From: JBBDRV01 sp040905285
GTDB taxonomy: Bacteria; Bacteroidota; Rhodothermia; Balneolales; Balneolaceae
DNA: 26,067 bases
Assembly: GCA_040905285.1 (NCBI GenBank)
Contig: JBBDRV010000174.1
Coordinates: forward strand, 1-26,067
Direction of reading: 5' to 3'
Shown: positions 16,137 to 23,312 of the stretch, piece after piece
How the letters are laid out: every line of letters starts with the position of its first letter
How positions within the stretch are numbered: the first letter of the stretch is position 1
Translations under genes and position numbers: made by a program
Notes under the pieces: generated by a model
What the model was told of the DNA's origin: nothing
Databases searched by the model: none
What the model saw: the letters and a program-made list of their open reading frames with translations, nothing else

Positions 16137-16592
16137 ATGATAACTGATAGCTTTCGCTTTATTTTCCTTGCCGCATGGACTGTTCTGCTGATGTCTGCCT
16201 GCTCCTCAACAGAAGAGACTGCCGGAAACCGGGAAACGGACGTGCCGGAAAACCGGGCGGGGTATGAGCGAAGCAGCCGGGACCTGTCACTGAGAAGCAT
16301 TAACCATACAGTGCCCCTGATAAATCACCTGCGCAAGATTCCCGGAGTTTCCATATCCTCTCGGGGAAGTGACTATACCATCATTATCCGTGGTTATAAT
16401 TTTATTGACGGACGAGATGAAAACGTACTCTTTGTAATCAATAACATCCCGGTCGGCCACAGCTACATTGAAGCTGAAAGTATGATCTCCATGGAAAATG
16501 TCGTGGAGATCAACGTGTACAAAGGTTCAGATGCATTGCGAAAATTTGGCCACAGAGGAATTTTCGGAGCTGTGGAAATAGTGACACAATAA
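16137..16592 (+). CDS. Stand-alone TonB-plug-domain lipoprotein
   Basis: The protein has 151 residues. Residues 1-22 form a lipoprotein signal ending in LLMSAC (lipid-anchored Cys22), followed by a polar linker. From ~55 to the end is a receptor plug domain: PLINHLRKIPGVSIS, YTIIIRGYNF, ENVLFVINNIPVG, ENVVEINVYKGSDALRKFG, HRGIFGAVEIVTQ. The match to plug motifs (PGVxI, IxIRG, LFVxNxxPV, VxxIxVxKGSDAxxFGxRGxxGAVxIxT) is end to end, yet there is no barrel: the frame stops right after the last plug strand and the next 380 bp hold no continuation. A good ribosome site (AAGGAG) and an intact lipobox argue for a real gene, not a receptor fragment. Similar plug-only lipoproteins occur, as far as I recall, in related groups, but I know no established function. 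It may bind TonB, a receptor barrel, or a ligand. Confidence 0.82.
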   Translation: MITDSFRFIFLAAWTVLLMSACSSTEETAGNRETDVPENRAGYERSSRDLSLRSINHTVPLINHLRKIPGVSISSRGSDYTIIIRGYNFIDGRDENVLFVINNIPVGHSYIEAESMISMENVVEINVYKGSDALRKFGHRGIFGAVEIVTQ

Positions 16593-16979
16593 TTTGGCTG
16601 ACGTTTTTTCTGCCGGCTGATGCGGCAAATCCCCTTCTGCATGCTTCAGCAATAGATTACAGGCCTATCGGGCATTCAAGCAACAGTTATCCGGACGGGC
16701 AAGAAATTAAGTAACCGGAAATGTTGTTCTATGCTATACAAGAGTTCAGCTGTACATAGTCCCGCTTGTACATAGTGTCCCGCTGTAATGTTCTGTGTTG
16801 CAGCGGTGCATATCGTCCTGCTTTTGGAGAAGGGGGATATCAGACGGCGTTAATTTTTAGATATAATTCAGCAGATAAGAAGGCTTTGTACTGTGTGAAT
16901 TCCTATAGCCGGATTGTCAAACGGCCGGGCCGAGCGTGAAAAGTGTCCGCCTCATTAGCGGCAACGGGATAATAAAAGT
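16593..16979. other. Gene-free stretch with one microduplication
   Basis: No credible coding frame, tRNA or riboswitch was found in this ~390-bp interval. It holds one tandem duplication at 16751-16784. The short stem TGCCG/CGGCA near 16613-16633 has its T-run on the wrong side to be a plus-strand terminator. Confidence 0.6.
16751..16784 (+). repeat. 16-18 bp tandem duplication
   Basis: TGTACATAGTCCCGCT (16751-16766) is followed directly by TGTACATAGTGTCCCGCT (16767-16784). The second copy differs only by an inserted GT. Confidence 0.9.
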
Positions 16980-16997
16980 TTGAGATTTAAAAGTCAT

Positions 16998-17690
16998 ATG
17001 AAAGAGCAAATCAAGGAAATACCGATACTTGGAAAATTGGCCATGCAGCTTTACTGGATGCTCATTGAATTTCAGGCGATACCGATGTTCTTTCCCGGAT
17101 CCCGGAAATACTGGGAAGACCGTTACGCCGCCGGGGGCCACTCCGGTGTCGGTTCCTATGACAAGTTTGCTGTCTTCAAAGCGGATATCATAAACAGCTT
17201 CGTTTCCGGAAAAAATATTCAGTCGGTTATTGAATTCGGATGTGGTGACGGAAATCAGCTAAAGCTTGCCGATTATCCTTCGTATACGGGATTTGATATA
17301 AGCGAAACCGCGATAACATTATGCAGGCGGAAATTTTCCTCCTGTCCCGATAAATCCTTCAGGAAAATGAGCGAATATAACAGGGAAATGGCCGATCTCT
17401 CATTATCCCTGGATGTCATCTACCATCTTGTGGAAGATGATGTATTCAATAATTACATGCAGGTCCTCTTTGAATCAGCCAGTCGCCATGTAATTATCTA
17501 CTCAAGCAATTCCGATCGCAATGCGGTGAGCCAGTGTGCCCATGTGAAGCACAGAAAATTCACTGACTGGATCAGGGAAAACGCGCCGGACTGGGTTCTG
17601 TCAGAACATATTCCGAATAAATATCCCTACAGGGGGGATTTCAGAACCGGTTCATTCGCGGATTTCTATATATTCGGCAAAAAGGAATAA
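16998..17690 (+). CDS. Class I SAM-dependent methyltransferase
   Basis: Starting at the ATG (MKEQIKEIPILGKLAMQLYW) the protein has 230 residues; an in-frame TTG at 16980 would add six. The Rossmann-type SAM-binding motif I is VIEFGCGDGNQL (~residues 76-87), followed by the acidic post-motif YTGFDIS and a later DLSLSLDVIYHLVEDDVF segment in the motif IV region. The N-terminal part has WEDRYAAGGHSGVGSYDKFAVFKADIINSFV and the C-terminal part HVKHRKFTDWI and DFYIFGKKE. This version, in my recollection, appears in surface-polysaccharide gene clusters, but no glycosyltransferases adjoin here. The substrate is therefore unknown. No ribosome site is visible. The gene converges with the cytochrome gene 35 bp downstream. 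Confidence 0.85.
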   Translation: MKEQIKEIPILGKLAMQLYWMLIEFQAIPMFFPGSRKYWEDRYAAGGHSGVGSYDKFAVFKADIINSFVSGKNIQSVIEFGCGDGNQLKLADYPSYTGFDISETAITLCRRKFSSCPDKSFRKMSEYNREMADLSLSLDVIYHLVEDDVFNNYMQVLFESASRHVIIYSSNSDRNAVSQCAHVKHRKFTDWIRENAPDWVLSEHIPNKYPYRGDFRTGSFADFYIFGKKE

Positions 17691-17725
17691 GTCTGCCGGA
17701 CGACAGCAGGAAATAAACTGCTTGC

Positions 17726-19528
17726 TCAATCATCGCCACCGGTTTTGTTGCGGATTTCCTCTACTTCATTCTCACTGACAGCACTGGCACGGTTGCCGAA
17801 ATTCTGCCTGATGTAGGTTGCCACCTCCGCGACATCTTCATCACTTAAAAAATCGTGAGCCGGCATTACACTGTCATAGTGTTCGTCTCTCACCATGATC
17901 GGCCCGGCCATGCCATTCAGAATGATGCTGATCAGCCGCTTGCTGCTTCCGGTTACCCAATCGGTATCAGCCAGTGGCGGGAAACGGGGGGAGGAACCCT
18001 GTCCGTCACTCTGATGACAGTCGGCACAGTATCTGCGATAAATATTTTCTCCGGCGGGAGCAATTCCTGTCTGCAGATTATCTTCTATTCTGTGAGGTGT
18101 GCGAATATTGGTTGCGGTCCGTTTCTCTTCGTTCATGCGGGCAAGCTGCTCTTCTCCAAAATCGTCTCTGTCACCCGTATATATGATCCGCCAGATTTTT
18201 CCCATTACCGAATCGGAAATGTAAAGGGAGCCGTCCGGCCCGGTTGTCAATCCCATGGGCCGGTGTTTAGCGTCTCTTGTATTCACTACCGGATCCACAC
18301 CGGCAAATCCGTTGGCAAACACCTCCCAGTCCCCGCTGTATTGCCCCTCTTCAAAGGGTACGAACGCAACAAAATAGCCGGCCTGCGGATAGGGGGTCCG
18401 GATCGTTGATCCGTGGAAAGCAATAAAGGCTCCATTTTTATAGCGACCGGGAAATTGATCCCCCTCATAGAACAACAGGGCATTGGGCGCAAAATGTCCG
18501 GGAAACCCGATAAGCGGATCTTCGAACTCACTGCACCTCCCGACGATATTGCCGTCTCCACCGTATTCCGGCGCCAGCACTTTCTTTTCCTGTATCTGAT
18601 CATAGTAACAGTAAGGCCAGCCGAAATTTGAACCCTCTGACACTCTGACGAACTCTTCCGCGGGCAGCACAGCATTATCCCACGATGAATAGTGTTCCGG
18701 CCAATTCCGGTTGAGGTGATCCCTGCCGTGCTGCACAACATACAGCTGGTTGTCCACAGGATTCCAGTCCATGGCGACAATACTTCTTAAACCTGTCGCA
18801 TACCGGTAGCCGTCGCTTTGAGTCTGGTTCTCCCTGTTTTCATCAAATACCCAGATCCCCCCGTGATTTTCAAGTTCGGGACACGGATCGACACCTGGCG
18901 CCCCGGGTATGCGCGGAGGATCCTGACAGGCGTTGGACGGCACTCCAAACGGAACAAACATGTTTCCCCGGTTATCAAAGACCAGCGGTTTTGTGATGTG
19001 CTGATGAATGCCGTGTTCATGATCATCAATAACCAGTGTGTCCGGAGGACCTTCCGGAAGCAGTCTCCCCGGAGTCAGCCTGTATCGGTAGACATGCAGG
19101 TCCGTACTGTAGTAGAGATAGCCGTTACGCACTTCAATCCCCGAATGCCGGCTGCCCGGGTCGTAATCACCGAAATGCCTGACTATATCCGTCCTGCCAT
19201 CTCCGGTGGTGTCGCGCAGGGCAGCCATACTGCCCGCATCTTCAACCCATCGGAATTTGACATAGATATCGCCATTGTCACGGACAGAAAGATGGCGCGC
19301 GGGTCCGATGCTGTCTTCATTCACGACAATCGCCTCAAATCCGCCGGGCAGAAGCAATCCCCCGTTGTCCGGTTCCCCCGAAAGGGATTTATCCGGAGAT
19401 CTTTGTTCAAGGCATCCTGTGCTGTAAAACAGGAAAAAAAGTCCCGTAAAAAGCAATGACAGAAAGCGGAAAGACCTGCTGTTTTTCAGATGCACTGGAA
19501 AAGCGGACCAAGGGTAATTATTTATCAT
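17726..19528 (-). CDS. Sorbosone/glucose dehydrogenase-like beta-propeller with C-terminal cytochrome c, exported
   Basis: The 600-residue protein has an N-terminal hydrophobic export segment (FRFLSLLFTGLFFLFYSTGC); Cys39 may be lipidated, although the -3 position is not the usual Leu. Residues ~60-450 form a beta-propeller of the sorbosone/PQQ-sugar-dehydrogenase type: LLLPGGFEAIVV, FRWVEDAGSMAALRDTTGDGRTD, HGIHQHITKPLVFDNRGNMFVPFG, YATGLRSIVAMDWNP, QHGRDHL, EGSNFGWPYCYYD, HRPMGLTTGPDGSLYISDSVMGKIWRIIYTG. Residues ~490-585 are a class I cytochrome c with CADCH heme motif near 500 and a likely axial Met in VMPAHDFL. By analogy electrons from sugar or alcohol oxidation would pass from cofactor to heme and on to the respiratory chain. 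Whether PQQ binds cannot be told. An alternative GTG start lies 11 codons inside. It is flanked by convergent methyltransferase and divergent lyase genes. Confidence 0.88.
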   Translation of the reverse strand: MINNYPWSAFPVHLKNSRSFRFLSLLFTGLFFLFYSTGCLEQRSPDKSLSGEPDNGGLLLPGGFEAIVVNEDSIGPARHLSVRDNGDIYVKFRWVEDAGSMAALRDTTGDGRTDIVRHFGDYDPGSRHSGIEVRNGYLYYSTDLHVYRYRLTPGRLLPEGPPDTLVIDDHEHGIHQHITKPLVFDNRGNMFVPFGVPSNACQDPPRIPGAPGVDPCPELENHGGIWVFDENRENQTQSDGYRYATGLRSIVAMDWNPVDNQLYVVQHGRDHLNRNWPEHYSSWDNAVLPAEEFVRVSEGSNFGWPYCYYDQIQEKKVLAPEYGGDGNIVGRCSEFEDPLIGFPGHFAPNALLFYEGDQFPGRYKNGAFIAFHGSTIRTPYPQAGYFVAFVPFEEGQYSGDWEVFANGFAGVDPVVNTRDAKHRPMGLTTGPDGSLYISDSVMGKIWRIIYTGDRDDFGEEQLARMNEEKRTATNIRTPHRIEDNLQTGIAPAGENIYRRYCADCHQSDGQGSSPRFPPLADTDWVTGSSKRLISIILNGMAGPIMVRDEHYDSVMPAHDFLSDEDVAEVATYIRQNFGNRASAVSENEVEEIRNKTGGDD

Positions 19529-19654
19529 CCCGGTAAAAAAGTTGATTAATGATTCTGGTAAATGGTTCCGCTCTCATCCGGGTATTTTACGGAAATCGTC
19601 GGACGCTGAAATACGGATTCCGTAATAGTATTCTATTCGGGGTATTTTTAAAAA

Positions 19655-19688
19655 AAATCTTTTCGACTCCGAAATCTTATCGACTCCG
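19655..19688 (+). repeat. 17-bp tandem duplication
   Basis: AAATCTTTTCGACTCCG (19655-19671) is followed directly by AAATCTTATCGACTCCG (19672-19688), 16 of 17 bases identical. Confidence 0.9.
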
Positions 19689-19960
19689 GATCACTGCTGC
19701 CGTAACGGGTTAGCAGCGGATCCCGGTCCGGCAGAATTTTCTCCGGGATTTCTGTCGAAAACCGGTGCGTGAAAGATGGTTGGTGAACAAAATAGCGGTT
19801 GTGAAATAACGGCCGCATCAGAACAGGCACGGCAGGCGGACCGGAAGGTCAGTCAAAAAAGTTTATATTGACGGCGGGGAATATCCCTTCTGTTTATAAT
19901 TATAACGCTGCGGCACCGCAGGTTTACGCCTCCCGGTTGTCAGCAGGAACAACCCGTCAG

Positions 19961-20005
19961 CCGTTACAGCCGTTACAGCCGTTACAGCCGTTACAGCCGT
20001 TACAG
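19961..20005 (+). repeat. Five tandem copies of a 9-bp unit (CCGTTACAG)
   Basis: Five perfect copies of CCGTTACAG run from 19961 to 20005, preceded by a partial CAG. The array ends 12 bp before the ATG of the lyase gene at 20018, in its expected 5' leader. Perfect identity suggests recent expansion and probable length variation between strains. Confidence 0.95.
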
Positions 20006-20017
20006 AAAAAAATAAAA

Positions 20018-23000
20018 ATGAAAAGGATACTGACTCTATTACCGGCCATTCTGCTCTTCCTTTTACTGGCAACGGGTTCTGCCGGGCTCCTTCAGGGCCA
20101 AAATTCAGTCCGTGCCGGGGAACCGCCCGGACTGATCCCGTATACCCTTTTTCATGATTTTGAGACGGGTGAGATGTTTGGATGGGAACCGTACCCTTAC
20201 CAGCAGGATATTGGATATGATGCGCTGTTCTTCACCCGAAAGTCACCCTCCTATAACGGCAGCAAATTTGCACTTGCCCGTCCAGTCAGGGCAAATGACA
20301 CCGTGGAACTATATCAGGGTTTCACCCGCCGGGTAAATATGTGGACGTCAACCGATACCCGTCTCCAGGCGGCGGTATTCTTTCAAAGTGATCGCAATCC
20401 GGAGAAGCTGGAAATATCTCTCGGCACGTTTGACGGTCGCCTCTATTCGCTGACTGTTACAAACCCCGATGCAAACCGGTGGGTGGAGCTGGATATTCCG
20501 CTGAGGACTTTCCGGGATGAGGCGGGCCGCTCCCTGGCCGCCGGTGAGCACATTCAGGCAGTTACACTGGAGGCGAGCTATCCCGTCGTCTATTATTTGC
20601 TTACCTATACTATGCTGATGGATGATTTTAAGTTGAACGGGGAGCGTCAGCATCGTTTTGTGGCAGAGGAACCGGGTTCTGCCCATTTTGAAAATCTTGA
20701 CAGGTCAATCCTGACCCGCCATTATTTTTATGGCGATGAACTGTCGTTGAAAGTACAACCTGAAGATGCTGTAGCTCTGGACGGGGTATATGGCCGGCTG
20801 GTGGACAGCACCGGCCGGCCGGTGCGGGAAGACATCTCCTTTGAGCGCCGCGGTGATGCCTGGGTAAATGATAATGTACATCAGTTTAAGGAGACGGACA
20901 GACGGGGCCTCTGGGAAATTCAACTTACCGGTGAACGGGCCGGCAGCGGAGATATCCGGTGGAACTTTGGGTTTTTAGTGCCCGGCCGGCAGCCGGATGA
21001 CCATCCCCGCCTGTTCTTTACGCGCGAGGAGCTGGATAAACGTCTGACCGGGGAGGATTCCCCGGTAGCGAAGAAAATTCTGGAGAATGCAATATCGGCG
21101 TCACGGGAGCTGCTGGACCGTTCTGATGCCGGCAGATTTAACGAAGCTGCGGGTGAGGTCTATGTCCGCAGGACGAAAGAGGCGTGGACCGGAGGCCCCT
21201 ATTCAGGATGGAGGGAGCGCCTGGGCGAATGGCTTGATCCAATGTACGGACTCGGGGATATGATTCAGGAAGGATCCCAGCTCTATGCATTCACCGGCGA
21301 CAGGGAGGCGGGAATAAAGGCAAAAGAGGCGCTTCTCAAACTCTCTTCATTCCGGAACTGGAACCCGCACTGGAAAATTGAAAACAGGATGCATATCTAT
21401 CTTTATGTGGGGAGGGTTGTCAGTACCGTATCCTACGGCTATGACATGCTTTACGACCTTCTCAGTGAGGAAGAGCGGGCTTTCGTACGGGAGGCCCTGA
21501 TGGATAAGGGGATACGGCCGTTTCACCGGGATATGGTGGTGATGAACCGTATGCCGTCGCAGAATACAAATCACATAGCACGAATTGTGAGCGGAATCGG
21601 CCAGGCGGCAACCGTTCTCTATGGCGAAGATCCGGAAAACCCATCCATGGAGCCTTACCTTTCGGGAATTTTAACGAAATTTCGCGCCTATCTGGATAAT
21701 AACCACGGTCCGGGAGGAGGTGCGGGAGAACCCTTTATCTATCTGGCAGGAGCAACGGCATACTCGGCGGAACTGATGGCGGTACTGGAAAAGAACTTTG
21801 GGGTGGACTGGTCGGAAACGACCGATGCGGGGAGTTTTTATCACTATCCCCTCTATGCCACCGATGCCGCCGGAAAATACGCGGATTACGGAGACGGAGG
21901 GCGAATCTACGACCGGTTTACCAATCTGGCGGGACAGTGGTTTGTACACCGCACGGGTGATCCTCTGCTCTACAGTTATGTAAAGCCGTACTGGGAGCAG
22001 GGAAACGGTGGCTATCTGGGTTACCTGTGGTACCGGGACGATATTGAACCGGCCTCCCGGAAGTCACTTCCAACATCCTTCTTTGTTGAAAAGAACGGGA
22101 TACAGCTGATGCGGTCGGGATGGGAAGATGAATCAACCGTCATCTCTTTTAAAGCCGGACCACACGCAAACCATTTCCATTACGATCAGGGGACATTCCG
22201 GATCATGACAAACGGATCAGAGCTTATTACCGACCCTCTCATACCCGACGGCGGCTATTATACAAATCTGGAATTTCCAGTCTACAATATTCACGCCATC
22301 TCCAAAAACGTAATGCTCATCGACCATGATCCCGAAAGTCAGAAGCCGGCTCATTACGACAACGGCATCGCTGCACTGAATGACTGGCCGCGGGTAACCC
22401 ATACATTTACCGGTGAAATTGCCGATGCTGTGGAGAGCGATCTGACGACTGTCTACAAGGACAAGCTGGAGAATTACACACGGACACTTCTCTACACCAA
22501 ACATGGTCCGCTCTTCCTGTTTGATCACGTGCGAAGTTTTTCTGACGAGGGTCACACCTTCAGCTGGCTTTTCCACGCCCCTCAAAATGAAGGAAATCAG
22601 CGATCGCTCGACTATGTAGAAAACCGGTTGACAGTTGAGCGACCCGGTGCACGCCTGACGATGGATGTACTTTCTCCTGATATCTCCTCTGCACCGATTC
22701 GTGACAATAACGATCCGGGATATCCGGAGAGTTTCGTCAGTTTAAATACGGTACCGGGCCGAACGGAGGCTGACTTTCTTGCGGTCATGGTGCCGGAGGC
22801 TCCGGCTGACGGGGAGTATGGCTCGCGCCCGCTTGTGGAAAAAATCCGGGTTCAGGGCTGGCTTGGGGCGCGGGTAAAACACAGAGGGATGGTGGATTAC
22901 GGCTTTTTCCGCACGAACAGCGGGGTCTTTCCGGTTGAGGGATTCACTACGGATGCATCTCGTTTCACCGCTTCCTTTGATAGCGGGGACCGCCTTGTCC

Positions 23001-23269
23001 GGTTTTATGTACAAGGCAGTTTCTTTGAAGGTTACGGTGAATCGATGAACAGCAGTGGGCCTGTAACGATGGCTTTATCTCACGAATCGGGGGAAACGCG
23101 TCTGGAAGTGGACTCCGGCACGCCCGGCAGAATAACATTTGCGGTTTTGGAGCGTCCCGAACAGATTTTGCTGGACACGTCACCGGTTCGCTACAACTAC
23201 GATTCGGATTCAGGCCGGACTTCTCTGCAGATCCCGGACGGCAGGCATGATATTCTGGTAAAATATTGA
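20018..23269 (+). CDS. Heparinase II/III-type polysaccharide lyase, multi-domain, exported
   Basis: The start at 20018 gives MKRILTLLPAILLFLLLATGSAGLLQGQ, a typical signal peptide, and a protein of 1083 residues. Order of parts: a carbohydrate-binding-like jelly-roll (~35-205; FHDFETGEMFGW ... YYLLTYTMLMDDFKLNG), a second beta domain (~215-325), an alpha/alpha toroid from DDHPRLFFTREELDKRL (~330-650; includes NWNPHWKIENRMHIYLYVGR, NRMPSQNTNHIARIVSG), and the heparinase II/III beta-sandwich with the family signature KAGPHANHFHYDQGTFRIMTNGSELITDP (~710-740), where His and Tyr residues act in catalysis in known relatives. Such enzymes cleave uronic-acid-containing polysaccharides by beta-elimination in the periplasm or outside. 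The exact substrate (alginate, heparin-like, other) cannot be assigned. No SusC/D pair is nearby. A CocE hydrolase follows after 43 bp. Confidence 0.9.
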   Translation: MKRILTLLPAILLFLLLATGSAGLLQGQNSVRAGEPPGLIPYTLFHDFETGEMFGWEPYPYQQDIGYDALFFTRKSPSYNGSKFALARPVRANDTVELYQGFTRRVNMWTSTDTRLQAAVFFQSDRNPEKLEISLGTFDGRLYSLTVTNPDANRWVELDIPLRTFRDEAGRSLAAGEHIQAVTLEASYPVVYYLLTYTMLMDDFKLNGERQHRFVAEEPGSAHFENLDRSILTRHYFYGDELSLKVQPEDAVALDGVYGRLVDSTGRPVREDISFERRGDAWVNDNVHQFKETDRRGLWEIQLTGERAGSGDIRWNFGFLVPGRQPDDHPRLFFTREELDKRLTGEDSPVAKKILENAISASRELLDRSDAGRFNEAAGEVYVRRTKEAWTGGPYSGWRERLGEWLDPMYGLGDMIQEGSQLYAFTGDREAGIKAKEALLKLSSFRNWNPHWKIENRMHIYLYVGRVVSTVSYGYDMLYDLLSEEERAFVREALMDKGIRPFHRDMVVMNRMPSQNTNHIARIVSGIGQAATVLYGEDPENPSMEPYLSGILTKFRAYLDNNHGPGGGAGEPFIYLAGATAYSAELMAVLEKNFGVDWSETTDAGSFYHYPLYATDAAGKYADYGDGGRIYDRFTNLAGQWFVHRTGDPLLYSYVKPYWEQGNGGYLGYLWYRDDIEPASRKSLPTSFFVEKNGIQLMRSGWEDESTVISFKAGPHANHFHYDQGTFRIMTNGSELITDPLIPDGGYYTNLEFPVYNIHAISKNVMLIDHDPESQKPAHYDNGIAALNDWPRVTHTFTGEIADAVESDLTTVYKDKLENYTRTLLYTKHGPLFLFDHVRSFSDEGHTFSWLFHAPQNEGNQRSLDYVENRLTVERPGARLTMDVLSPDISSAPIRDNNDPGYPESFVSLNTVPGRTEADFLAVMVPEAPADGEYGSRPLVEKIRVQGWLGARVKHRGMVDYGFFRTNSGVFPVEGFTTDASRFTASFDSGDRLVRFYVQGSFFEGYGESMNSSGPVTMALSHESGETRLEVDSGTPGRITFAVLERPEQILLDTSPVRYNYDSDSGRTSLQIPDGRHDILVKY

Positions 23270-23312
23270 TGTTGCCTGCCCGAAGCCGGGGGGAAACGGA
23301 GGGCGGGCTGTT

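Larger units (their letters stand above)
19529..20017. other. Repeat- and palindrome-rich intergenic region upstream of the polysaccharide lyase
   Basis: This ~490-bp divergent region has no convincing gene. It contains the palindrome TACGGA-T-TCCGTA (19612-19624), whose right arm can also pair with an earlier TACGGAA at 19588-19594, a 17-bp tandem duplication (19655-19688), a GCTGC/GCAGC stem near 19694-19715, the palindrome GGGA-ATA-TCCC inside 19878-19888, and a 9-bp repeat array (19961-20005). Promoters for both flanking genes should lie here. An in-frame TTG at 19868 opens a frame through the repeat into the lyase, but it precedes the signal peptide by 50 residues and is unlikely to be the start. 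Confidence 0.6.

Noticed and set aside
16613..16633. Candidate terminator after the plug lipoprotein
   Set aside because: The stem is only five pairs and the T-run precedes it, so it does not fit an intrinsic terminator in either direction.
19868..19900. TTGACG ... TATAAT promoter-like pair
   Set aside because: The spacer is 21 bases, too long for a standard sigma-70 promoter, and the group probably uses a different consensus.
19961..20005. CRISPR-like array
   Set aside because: Units are 9 bp with no spacers, so this is a plain tandem repeat.
19868..20017. N-terminal extension of the lyase with a QPL tripeptide repeat
   Set aside because: Opening at TTG, it would place 50 residues before a clear signal peptide. 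The repeat is better read as non-coding leader DNA.
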